Positions 23,641-32,868 of a stretch of DNA of 64,000 nucleotides are shown here, piece after piece (positions within the stretch are counted from its first letter, which is position 1; every line of letters starts with the position of its first letter). Position numbers and translations under genes: made by a program. The stretch is from Rhabdophis nuchalis. Taxonomy: Eukaryota; Chordata; Lepidosauria; Squamata; Natricidae. The stretch is taken from positions 67,024,605 through 67,088,604 of the forward strand of contig CM077643.1 in NCBI GenBank assembly GCA_039707465.1, written 5' to 3'. The notes beneath the pieces were generated by a model. The model was not told where the DNA came from and did not search any database. It saw only the letters and a program-made list of their open reading frames with translations.

Positions 23641-26600
23641 ATGTCGGAACCTTCACAAGAGGAGCCTCCGTTGGTGGAGGTCCTGCCTGAACCAATTTTG
23701 GGAGCTGAAGCATCGCATCCTCCTGTTCAATCTGAAGAGACCAGGTCAGTGATGGACTGCTTGGCTGGCCTAGATCTAAATCTGCCAGCTGAAGAATCAG
23801 TCAAACCAAAACGTTGGTCCGAAGGGGTAGGAATGAGTGGGGTAAACGTCTCCAGGCATCGACTTTCCCCAAAGAAGGTCATTCCGGAGCTCTTAAGAGA
23901 AGAAAGGGAATTAAAAGAAATGGCTCAGGATTTACTCCGCCAGGCAGATGAGAAAAGAATGGCCCTGGAAAAAATCTGGGGGAGGGAGGCGGAACGCAAA
24001 CAGCCAAAAGGTTCACAGGCAGCTCCTGCCAGGCGAAGCAGGGCTTCAACACCATCCCCCCCTCCTCAGGCCGGCAGGGAATTGCAGAGAGAGGCAGCTT
24101 CTGCCAGGCAAAGCAGGAGTTCAACGCCCTCCCCCCCCCCTCAGGCCGGAAGAGAAGCCAATCCCATTAACCCCCGCCGACTTGCAAAACTGCCTCCTTT
24201 GGGTGTAAAATACGACGGAAGTGCCGACAAACTGGCGTTTTTTCTAATTCACGTCGATAATTTCATGCAGTTTTACGCAGCTGACTTGGACGATGAAATC
24301 AAAATCAGAATTGTTTCTATGACCTTAGAAGATCAAGCTTCTAAGTGGCTGGTTTCATTGCATAATTGCCGCTCACCTGCGCTGCGCGATTTCGATCGTT
24401 TCATGAATGCTCTTAGAAGGCGATTTGAAGACCCCCGTGTTGAAAGGAAAGCAAAGATGAAACTAAAAACCTTACAGCAGGGGGGCATGTCTGTTCAGGC
24501 TTACACGCAAATTTTTCAGGAGTTATCAGTGTTTATGGTTGGTTATAGTGAACAGGCCCTAATGGACATTTATGTTGAAGGGCTGAATAAAGACATTTAT
24601 CAAACATGTGTGAACAGATTTCGCCCCGAGACTTTGAATGAATGGATAGATCTAGCTTCAGATGTTGAATTGGATCAAGCCCACTTACAAGATCCAGTCC
24701 GTGTGGAGAAAAAACCACAGGAAGATAGCCCCAAATCTCACCCCCCTGCGAAAGATGTACCCATGCAAAGGGGGGAGGGGAGAACAACCCAGCCTCGCTC
24801 AGGCAGCTGTTATCGCTGTGGAAAGGAGGGGCACTGGGCAGACAAATGCCGATCAAGACCACCTCCACGCCCTCCTTCTTCCTCGGACCGGAAACATCCT
24901 AAGACGCCAATCGCGCGCACCAAACCAGCTATGAGTGGGGTGGAGCCCATCAACCTCTCTGCTGACCAGCCCACCGCTGGCCCTGATGATTGGGAGGCGT
25001 CTTCAGACTCTTCTGACGACAATCTGGTGAGTCATCGCTCCGGGCCCCTTTATATTAATTTAAAGCTTTTAGCTCCATCTACTGGCCGTACATGCAATGT
25101 GCAGGCTCTCATTGACTCTGGGTGCTCAAAATGTCTCATAAGCCAAGACATCGTGTCTTCGATGGGTTTTCACCTTAAGACCCTGAAAACTCCCATAGCC
25201 TTTTGCCAAATGGATGGTTCTGTAGCTGGGGGAACCCCAGCATCTTTTATCACCGAACCAATTCATGTTTCTATAGGCACAGGCCATACTGAGACCATCA
25301 ACTTTATTGTAACTGCCATTGCCGATAATGCTGTAATTTTGGGGGTAAATTGGCTTCGTAAATGGAATCCTCTGATAAACTGGAAGGAAGGTTGGGTGCG
25401 CATACCTTTATCTCTCCCGGAACATACCTCTCTTCCGTCAGAGAATGATCAACCCCCGCAAAATCACCCACCTCCCCTTATTGAATCTGCTGCACCTTTA
25501 TTGGATTTCCCATCACCTGAAGTCATACCAGGCGAAGAGAAAATTCCCAGGGAATATTGGGACCTAAAGGATGCTTTCAGTGAAAGATCTTGTGATTCCC
25601 TCCCTCCTCATAGAGCTACTGACTGTTCAATTGATTTCCTCCCTGGGGTTCAATTGCCCAAACCTCGCATGTACTCCATGACCCCACGGGAGATGGAGGA
25701 ATTACGTAAATTCATCGATAAAAATCTTCAACGGGGTTTCATTGAACCAGCTAGACCGCGTGTAGCTGCACCAGTTATGTTTAGGGAGAAAAAAGATGGT
25801 ACTCTAAGATTAATACAAGACTACTCCTATCTCAACACCATTTGTGAACACAATATCTACCCCCTTCCGCTCATGAAGGACATGCTGGCTCACCTGGCTA
25901 CCGGTAAGATTTTTACGAAATTGGACTTACGTGAAGCCTATTACAGGGTCAGAATCAAGGAGGGGGACGAATGGAAAACAGCTTTTAACTGCCCGCTAGG
26001 ATGTTTTCAATTTAAAGTCCTCCCGTTCGGTCTTCAAGGTGCCCCTTCAGTATTCATGCAACTGATAAATGAGGTTCTCCACGAGCACCTTTACAAGGGA
26101 GTAATTGTTTACATTGATGACATAATGGTTTACTCACAAACTCACGACGAGCACGTTAAACTGGTACGCTCCGTGCTAAACAAACTGCGTTCCGCAGAAC
26201 TTTATGCCAAGCTCTCTAAGTGTGAGTTTCACCAGGAACAAATTGACTATTTGGGCTACCGTATCTCTTCTGAGGGAGTTGAAATGGATCCTGCTAAAGT
26301 CAAGGCAGTGACGGAGTGGGCCCCTCCACGTACCCGTAAACAACTACAGAGTTTTTTGGGATTTGCAAATTTTTACCGCCAATTTATTCCATCATTCGCT
26401 GATATTGCCTTACCCATTACAAACCTTCTAAAAACAAAAGGAGAAGGAAAGCCTCGTCCAGGGTCCCCACTTAAATGGACAATGGAATGTCAAGCCGCTT
26501 TCGAGAAGCTTAAACGTTTGTTTGCGGCTGAACCTATTCTTAAACACCCCGATGTAAATTCCCCGTTTGTAATTCAGGCGGATGCCAGTGATGTCGCTGT

Positions 26601-28452
26601 GGGAGCGGTCTTGTTACAAATCAATCAACGTGGCCAATTGCAACCCTGTGCCTACACCTCTCGGAAACTCACTACGTCCGAACGTGGTTGGGCGATTTGG
26701 GAGAAAGAGGCTTTTGCTGTTCGGTGGGCTCTCATGACTTGGCGTCATTTCCTTGAAGGTGCACCCCATCCTTTCGAAGTTTGGACGGATCATAAAAATT
26801 TGGAAGCTCTTACCTCCTCTCGGAAATTGTCCCCAAGACAACTTCGTTGGGCTCACTATTTCCATCGTTTCAATTTCCACCTTAAATATATTCCAGGAGG
26901 CAAAAATTTCATGGCTGATGCGCTTTCCAGATTGCCACAGTATGATGTTTCCAAACTTACTATAGTACAACCCATCATGCCCCTCACTTTGCCAGCTTCT
27001 CCAGTATCTGCTAAGGGCCATGCAACTGTCCAAACTACTCCACCTACTGACCTGATTGCTCGCATTAAGGACGAACTACTTACTGATGATTGGTATTCAG
27101 CACATTCTGGTGATTGCACTACCAGAGACGATCTTCCCTGGATTGGCTCGAAGATCTATGTTCCTGCTACATTACGTCCTTTTGTCTTGCAACGCGCACA
27201 CGACTCACGTTTAGCTGGTCATTTCGGCTTCGTTAAAACTGTGCACCTTGTCAAACGACAGCTCTGGTGGCCCTCCTTGAAAAAAGATGTTGAATCGTAT
27301 ATTGCCAGTTGCCCCGTATGTGCGGCTTCCAAACGTGCGCCGGGTAAGCCACAGGGTCTTCTCCAGTCTGTAGCTACGCCGGAGAGACCTTGGAAGGAAA
27401 TTTCAATGGACTTTATAGTTGATCTTCCGCCCAGTCAGGGCTATACCGTTATCTGGGTAGTTACCGATCTTTTTTCTAAACAAGTTCATTTTGTCCCCTG
27501 TACTAAAATTCCTTCTTCCAAATCTCTGGCTCGACTATTCGTTTCTCATATCTATCGTTTTCATGGCGTCCCGCAACGCATCATCTCCGATAGGGGGACC
27601 CAGTTTACTTCCCTTTTTTGGAAAGAATTTTTGAGACTGATTGGCTCCGCCCAGAGCTTAAGCTCCGCCTACCACCCTCAGACGAATGGATCTTGTGAAA
27701 GGGTTAATTCCGTTCTGGAACAGTACTTGCGTTGCTTTATTAATTTTCAACAGGATGATTGGGCTGATCTTCTCATACATGCCGAAGTGGCATATAATAA
27801 CTCTGTTCACTCCAGTACAAATATGACCCCCTTTAAAATCATCTACGGGCAGGACTTTGTACTCATCCCCGAACTGCCTCATGACTCGCCGACAGTTCCC
27901 TCATTAACTGAATGGACCTCTAGACTGTCTTCTGTTTGGCCAGTTCTCCGAAAAACTTTGAACGATGCCCATGATTCGCACAAATTGTACGCTGACAGGA
28001 AACGGGCGGTCCCTCCCTCCTACAAAGTTGGCGATCAAGTTTATGTCTCTACCAAAAATTTAGATAGCCCCCAGAAATGCAAGAAGTTGGGTCCCAAATT
28101 TGTTGGTCCTTTCAAAATAACCAAGATTATCAGCTCTGTGTCGGTCCGTTTGGATCTCCCAAAGACCTACCGGCGACTATACCCTGTATTCCATGTTCAC
28201 TTGCTGAAACCTGCTCGTACCTCCCATCTCCGCAAACAGTTGCCTGATACACCTGCGCCTACCATGGTGGATGGTCACCAGCATTATGAGGTCCGCGATA
28301 TTTTGGACTCCAGAATCCGCAGGAATAAGACTCAGTTCCTGATCATGTGGAAAGATTTTCCCCCTTCTCACAACGAATGGGTGGATAAAGAGCATCTCAA
28401 AGCTCCTAAACTGGTATGCCAGTTTTATGCCAAATATCCACACAAACCTTGA
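23641..28452 (+). CDS. gag-pol: Chromovirus gag-pol polyprotein, single intact frame, 1603 aa
   Basis: It encodes the whole replication machinery in one frame. The ATG 32 bp after the LTR is the first and fits the layout. An acidic and proline/serine-rich N-terminus precedes a retrotransposon gag domain (about residues 185-350) and a CCHC zinc knuckle (C390, C393, H398, C403). The aspartic protease has DSG at 492-494 rather than the commoner DTG. The RT has YIDD at 824-827, and RNase H begins near D981. Integrase has an HHCC finger (H1187, H1194, C1224, C1227) and the catalytic triad D1257, D1317, E1353 (D,D-35-E spacing). A GPF module follows near 1485-1525 and a chromodomain at about 1549-1600. 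There is no stop or frameshift, so it looks competent. Gag and pol are fused without a recoding site, as in Tf1; how the Gag excess is made is not visible. Confidence 0.95.
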   Translation: MSEPSQEEPPLVEVLPEPILGAEASHPPVQSEETRSVMDCLAGLDLNLPAEESVKPKRWSEGVGMSGVNVSRHRLSPKKVIPELLREERELKEMAQDLLRQADEKRMALEKIWGREAERKQPKGSQAAPARRSRASTPSPPPQAGRELQREAASARQSRSSTPSPPPQAGREANPINPRRLAKLPPLGVKYDGSADKLAFFLIHVDNFMQFYAADLDDEIKIRIVSMTLEDQASKWLVSLHNCRSPALRDFDRFMNALRRRFEDPRVERKAKMKLKTLQQGGMSVQAYTQIFQELSVFMVGYSEQALMDIYVEGLNKDIYQTCVNRFRPETLNEWIDLASDVELDQAHLQDPVRVEKKPQEDSPKSHPPAKDVPMQRGEGRTTQPRSGSCYRCGKEGHWADKCRSRPPPRPPSSSDRKHPKTPIARTKPAMSGVEPINLSADQPTAGPDDWEASSDSSDDNLVSHRSGPLYINLKLLAPSTGRTCNVQALIDSGCSKCLISQDIVSSMGFHLKTLKTPIAFCQMDGSVAGGTPASFITEPIHVSIGTGHTETINFIVTAIADNAVILGVNWLRKWNPLINWKEGWVRIPLSLPEHTSLPSENDQPPQNHPPPLIESAAPLLDFPSPEVIPGEEKIPREYWDLKDAFSERSCDSLPPHRATDCSIDFLPGVQLPKPRMYSMTPREMEELRKFIDKNLQRGFIEPARPRVAAPVMFREKKDGTLRLIQDYSYLNTICEHNIYPLPLMKDMLAHLATGKIFTKLDLREAYYRVRIKEGDEWKTAFNCPLGCFQFKVLPFGLQGAPSVFMQLINEVLHEHLYKGVIVYIDDIMVYSQTHDEHVKLVRSVLNKLRSAELYAKLSKCEFHQEQIDYLGYRISSEGVEMDPAKVKAVTEWAPPRTRKQLQSFLGFANFYRQFIPSFADIALPITNLLKTKGEGKPRPGSPLKWTMECQAAFEKLKRLFAAEPILKHPDVNSPFVIQADASDVAVGAVLLQINQRGQLQPCAYTSRKLTTSERGWAIWEKEAFAVRWALMTWRHFLEGAPHPFEVWTDHKNLEALTSSRKLSPRQLRWAHYFHRFNFHLKYIPGGKNFMADALSRLPQYDVSKLTIVQPIMPLTLPASPVSAKGHATVQTTPPTDLIARIKDELLTDDWYSAHSGDCTTRDDLPWIGSKIYVPATLRPFVLQRAHDSRLAGHFGFVKTVHLVKRQLWWPSLKKDVESYIASCPVCAASKRAPGKPQGLLQSVATPERPWKEISMDFIVDLPPSQGYTVIWVVTDLFSKQVHFVPCTKIPSSKSLARLFVSHIYRFHGVPQRIISDRGTQFTSLFWKEFLRLIGSAQSLSSAYHPQTNGSCERVNSVLEQYLRCFINFQQDDWADLLIHAEVAYNNSVHSSTNMTPFKIIYGQDFVLIPELPHDSPTVPSLTEWTSRLSSVWPVLRKTLNDAHDSHKLYADRKRAVPPSYKVGDQVYVSTKNLDSPQKCKKLGPKFVGPFKITKIISSVSVRLDLPKTYRRLYPVFHVHLLKPARTSHLRKQLPDTPAPTMVDGHQHYEVRDILDSRIRRNKTQFLIMWKDFPPSHNEWVDKEHLKAPKLVCQFYAKYPHKP
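24021..24170 (+). repeat. 75-bp tandem duplication in the gag linker
   Basis: Two 25-codon units start at 24021 and 24096. Each carries STPSPPPQAGRE preceded by an arginine/serine-rich stretch. The second unit is diverged by several substitutions but stays in frame. Confidence 0.85.
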
Positions 28453-28566
28453 CTTTTTTCCCTTCTCCTTTCTGTTGTTTGTCTGTCCTTCCTTGTCTTT
28501 CAGGTGTAGCCTATCGTGTTCCGATTGCTGCCCCGGATTTCCCGCTGTTCCTGGAGGAGGTCCGGA
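28453..28566 (+). other. Chromovirus 3' untranslated region and polypurine tract
   Basis: A pyrimidine-rich stretch ends in TTGTCTTTCAG (28493-28503), which resembles a splice acceptor. The region ends in GGAGGAGG at 28553-28560, six bases before the 3' LTR, and this is the best candidate for the plus-strand primer. The tract is imperfect (GGAGGAGGTCCGGA). Confidence 0.6.
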
Positions 28567-28935
28567 TGTCAGTCTCGCTAGTTCCTGCTTTGCTGCCATG
28601 GAAACGGGGAGGGTGGGGGGCGTTGGGATGAGTGTGTTCTGCTGGTGGACAATGTTGATGGTTCGTGTTATCTCTTGGTTAACGGACCTGCATTCCAGGA
28701 TGGTGAAGACCTGCCCACCTGATGTTGGAGATGGAAGCATATTGGACAGTGCAAAGGGGGGGGTTTGGGGATTGGGATGGGCTTAAGCTTAATACTTTCT
28801 GTTCGCGCCTAAACTATTCATTCTCAGCTTTACTTGGTCTGTACACTTTTGTTACTGAGTAAAAGGAGCCTTATTCATTTCAAAATAATGTCTAAGCGTG
28901 GTCTTTCCTAAGTCAACGAAGAAGCAGGCCTGACA
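28567..28935 (+). repeat. 3' LTR of the chromovirus
   Basis: 369 bp, TGTCAGTC...GGCCTGACA, three substitutions from the 5' LTR. It is followed at once by the second CTGAC target copy at 28936-28940. Confidence 0.95.
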
Positions 28936-29945
28936 CTGACAAAGTCTAGTGGACGGCACCCGGAGAAGTCCCTCTCTGTGGGAGCGAATCGGCCGTGAGG
29001 ATGTATGGGGCAGGATCCGATCCCGCAGGTAGCTAGGTCCCGAGCCATGGAGCGCTTTGAAGATGACAACTAGCACCTTGAAGCGCACCCGGAGGACGAC
29101 AGGCAGCCAGTGCAGCTCGCGCAAGAGCGGTGTTACGTGGGTGAATCTAGAAACACCCATAATTGCCCGCACGGCTGCATTCTGGACTAACTGAAGTCTC
29201 CGGGTGCACCTCAAGGGGAGCCCCATGTAGAGAGAGTTACAATAGTCCAGTCGGGATGTCACGAGAGCATGAGTGACTGTGCGAAGGGTGTCCCGATCCA
29301 ATAGGGGGCGCAATTGGCGAACCAGGCGAACCTGGTAAAACGCCCTCCTGGCCACGGCTGTCACTTGATCTTCCATGGACAGCCGGGCATCCAGGAGGAC
29401 ACCCAAATTGCGCACCCCATCCACAGGGGCAAGATGTTCGCCCCCTATGGCCAGCGATGGAGTTAGCTGGTTGAATCGGGCAGCCGGAAACCACAGCCAC
29501 TCGGTCTTGGTCGGGTTGAGTCTGAGTCCGTTACTTCCCATCCAGATCCGCACGGCTTCCAGGCACTGGCACATCACCGCTACGGCATCGTTGGGGTGGT
29601 TTGGGGTAGATATATACAGCTGAGTGTCATCAGCGTAAAGATGGTACTCTACCCCAAAACCACGGATGATCTCACCCAGCGGCTTCATATATGTGTTGAA
29701 CAGGAGAGGCGAGAGGACTGACCCCTGAGGCACCCCACAAGTGAGGGGTCTCGAGGTCGACCTCTGCTCTCCTGCCAACACAAATTGCAATCGGCCAGAG
29801 AGGTAGGAGGAGAACCACCGTAAAACGGTGCCTCCCACCCCAACCCCCCCAGCCGATGCAATAGGATACCATGGTCGATGGTATCGAAAGCCGCCGAGAG
29901 GTCTAATAGGACCAGGATGGAGGAGCAACCCCCATCTCTGGCCCT
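28936..29945 (-). pseudogene. L2-like LINE reverse transcriptase, C-terminal half
   Basis: The reverse transcriptase motifs [11 protein letters not shown] and YADD are intact, followed by DYCNSLYMGLPLRCTRRLQ. Near 29845-29855 one base is missing from a G-rich stretch compared with copy 1, so the sequence before it ([16 protein letters not shown] in another frame) is out of phase. The frame then runs into the chromovirus LTR at 28935, giving a chimeric tail. The true C-terminus lies at 22898-23239. Confidence 0.8.
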
Positions 29946-31303
29946 TCAGAGATCATCCACCAACGCGACCAATGCCGTCTCGGTGCTATGCCCGGGCTGG
30001 AAGCCGGACTGGCGCGGGTCTAGATAATCAACTTCCTCCAGGTGACGGGGAAACTGTTGTGCCACCACACTCTCAACAACCTTCGCCAAAAAGGGAAGGT
30101 TGGAGACGGGACGATAGTTAGTTAAAAGAGCTGGATCCAAAGAGGGCTTCTTAAGGAGGGGCCTCACCATAGCCTCTTTTAGGGAAGCATGCAAGGAACC
30201 CTCACTTAAGGATGCGTTGACAACCTCTTGGAGCCAGCCTTGTGTCACCTCCCAGGATGCCAGTACAAGCCAGGAGGGACACGGGTCCAATAAACATGTG
30301 GTGGCTCGCAGTCGCCCACGTAACCTGTCCATATCCTCGGAAGAAACGGAGTCAAACTCCTCCCAGACAAGATCTGCCTCGCGGCATCCCACTAGGCCAT
30401 CAATGGGGGCTAGCTCGTTCTGTATCTGAGCGATTTTCTCCTGCAGAAAAATCACAAATTCCTCTGCTCTACCCTGTAGCGGGGCTTCCCGCACCCTCTG
30501 TTGAAGGAGGGAGCGGGTCACCCTAAACAGGGCGGCAGGGCGGTTGTCTGCGGATGCTATGAGAGTAGCACAATGATGGCGTTTGGCCACTCTCAGCGCC
30601 ACAATGTAAGTCCGTAAATGGGCTCTTACCTGTGTCCGGTCAGATTCAGATCGAGAAGACCTCCATCTTCTCTCTAGGCATCTCTTGCGGCGTTTCATCA
30701 CCCTCAGCTCCTCGGTAAACCAAGGGGCCAGGGTGGTTCGCCGCCGCAAGAGAGGCCGCAAGGGCGCGACCCGATCCAAGGCTCCCGTGGCCGCAGTATT
30801 CCATGCGGCCACGAGGTCCTCCATCGGGGCGCGGGTCAGGGGTACAGGAAATGGCCCAAGCGCCGTCTGGAACCAATCAGGGTCCATAAGGTGCCTGGGG
30901 CGGAACCAGATCGGTGACTCTGGTTCTGCCTCCCCGCGGTGGGGAGTAGCGGTTGGAAAGTCGAGCCGGAGAAGTGAGTGGTCTGACCATGACAAGGGCG
31001 TGATGACTATATCCCCTATACCCAGATCACTCTTCCATTGGCCAGAGACAAAGATGAGATCCGGTGTATGTCCACCCTCGTGGGTGGGGCCTTGAATTAC
31101 TTGGGTCAGATCCATGGCCGTCATGGAAGCCATGAACTCCCGAGCTACCCCGGATGATTCGCCCACCGATGGCAGATTAAAGTCCCCCATGACTAAAAGT
31201 CTGGGGGTCTCGACTGCCACCGTAGCGATCACCTCAAGGAGCTCGGGCAGGGCTGCTGCTACATACCGGGGAGCCAGGATGATGCTTTCCATGTCCCCCA
31301 ACC
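29946..31303 (-). pseudogene. L2-like LINE endonuclease (partial) and reverse transcriptase N-terminal part
   Basis: About 450 codons are open. The AP-endonuclease motifs MGDFNLPS (near 31185) and the WSDHS motif (near 30985) are present; the endonuclease N-terminus is missing by truncation. The reverse transcriptase begins with NYRPVSNLPFLAKV. The frame ends with DDL and a TGA (near 29946) where the family has a Trp codon (TGG in copy 1, which reads DDLWRARDGG). This nonsense change and the following frameshift inactivate the copy. Confidence 0.82.
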
Positions 31304-31633
31304 CCCAAAAAAACACATTCATCCTATTTTAGAGACTGTATTCCATTATCTGAACTTTTTTATGCCTCAAAAGACATTATGCCATTTATCTTTGGTGATT
31401 ATGATTGGGGATGACCATCCACTATCTCATAATCTCTGCTTTCTAAATTGTTCACCCTTAGGCAAAAGGAGGCAAATATTTTCTGCTTTTTAAAATTAAA
31501 TTGCAGCAAAAAACACCTTATCATTGTGAGATCAGAAAACAGGTACAGATCAAAACAATGTGAAAAGCAACAGGCCTATGAGAAAGACAGACCAAAGTGG
31601 CAAATAAACACTGATAAAAGTTAACCCTTAGAT
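31304..31633. other. Nothing recognised
   Basis: Non-repetitive AT-rich DNA. Confidence 0.4.
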
Positions 31634-31754
31634 CAGTGTTCTCCAACCTTGACAAATTTATGATGTGTGGACTTCAACTCCCAGATTGCTGGCTGGGGAT
31701 TTCTGGAAATTGAAGTCCATATATTTTAAAAATTGCCAAGGTTAAGAAACACTG
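31634..31754. mobile_element. Fold-back MITE, hAT-type ends (CAGTGTTTYTCAACC family), copy 2
   Basis: The ends CAGTGTTCTCCAACCTTGAC and AAGGTTAAGAAACACTG are inverted repeats, and the arms extend to the centre (CTTCAACTCCCAG against ATTGAAGTCC). A perfect 8-bp target duplication, CCTTAGAT, lies at 31626-31633 and 31755-31762. Confidence 0.88.
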
Positions 31755-31762
31755 CCTTAGAT

Positions 31763-32868
31763 GAACACACAGTACATGGAGACGTATGTTTACTCTTTAC
31801 TTTCAGACTAAAATTAGGATAATAATATTCATGATTTAATAATAACATTGGTTTCTCCCCCCCCGCGTTCCCCCCCCCCCGCGTTCCCCCCAGCAATCAC
31901 AGTTCTCTCCTTAAATATTCATTTTACCACCTTACAATGAGGAGTTCCTACTAACTCTCTTCCTCAATCACTCGCATTTACATAATGATCCAACATTCAT
32001 TATGGTATTTGGGGTCAGTGCTCTAATCCACACTAACGTATCATGTAGTTCTGTTTATGTCAGGTGCAAACAAAAAAAAAAAAGGCAGTTGAAAATCAAA
32101 TGGACCATAAAGGAGATTTTAACATTTTGAATGCAACAAGAAGAAAAAAACCTGTGTTTGGAGCAAAAATTAGTTTGCTTTCTTTTACTTTTGGAACTGA
32201 TTACATGAATATTAATTCTGTTTTCAACATGAAATTACCTCAGACCTGGGAAAACTATGTTCCTATCAGGCCAACAATATACTGTAGACCAGACTAAGAA
32301 ACCATTCAATAAGTTTAGAGCTATTTTTATTGTAACAGCTACAGTAGTACAATTTTGCCAGTCTGAAAGTACTTCCCCTTCCTCACTTCATGTGAACTAG
32401 GGAGGGGTTTGTGGGAGATAACATCTCATGTCATTTTTGTGGTCTGATTTCAAGCCCCTCTTATCTGACAATTGCTTTGGTAGTAGTTCTTTCTGTCCCT
32501 CAAGACCATTGCATGTGCCCTTCTAAAGTTCATGTTTCCATTTCAGATTATATCAATTTAATACACAAATAGGTAACAAATCTCTGACTTATAGACAATT
32601 GCTAGATACTAATGGGTTGCCTGCAAAATGGTGGACAGCCAACCAGTAATGATATCTGACTCAAAAAGGGAAAGTCAGGTGTGTACTGTTAAGTAGAGTG
32701 TTGGCACTGCAGGTAGGGAGGCCTCTTGGTGTCTCTCTCATGCAGTTTCTCTTTCATGCTTAGCTGTTGGTGCTACAGGTGTGGAAGAAATGGCAGTGTA
32801 CCTTTCTCTTGCACACACACACATGCAGCTCGCAAGGGAAATCTCAGTTACCTCAGCCCAGTCTGAGC
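31763..32868. other. Unrecognised DNA with a C-rich direct repeat
   Basis: Two CCCCCGCGTTCCCCCC-like units occur at 31857-31891. The rest, including a 77-codon frame near 32064-32297, shows no recognised feature. Confidence 0.4.

Larger units (their letters stand above)
23240..28935 (+). mobile_element. Full-length Ty3/gypsy chromovirus LTR retrotransposon (Tf1/sushi type)
   Basis: All parts of a complete element are visible: 369-bp LTRs with TG...CA ends, a 5-bp target duplication (CTGAC, 23235-23239 and 28936-28940), a self-primer site at 23611-23621, one long gag-pol frame, and a purine-rich tract next to the 3' LTR. The LTRs differ at 3 of 369 positions by eye, so insertion was recent. 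The domain order RT, RNase H, integrase and then chromodomain identifies Ty3/gypsy chromoviruses. There is no envelope frame between the stop codon and the 3' LTR (114 bp). It lies antisense to the L2 host copy. Confidence 0.95.
28936..31303 (-). mobile_element. L2-like LINE copy 2, 5' part (upstream of the LTR insertion)
   Basis: It continues the LINE interrupted at 23239 and reaches about 2.4 kb further, from the C-terminal region through the reverse transcriptase into the endonuclease. Homology to the family ends near 31303 beside a C/A-rich stretch, so the copy is 5'-truncated. It is the longest L2 copy in the window, about 2.7 kb without the LTR element. Confidence 0.88.

Noticed and set aside
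28453..28566. Envelope gene downstream of pol
   Set aside because: Only 114 bp separate the stop from the 3' LTR; nothing but UTR and purine tract fits.
28852..29928. A single 358-codon LINE protein
   Set aside because: Its last 25 or so codons come from the chromovirus LTR and its first 30 from a shifted frame; it is a chimera, not a protein.
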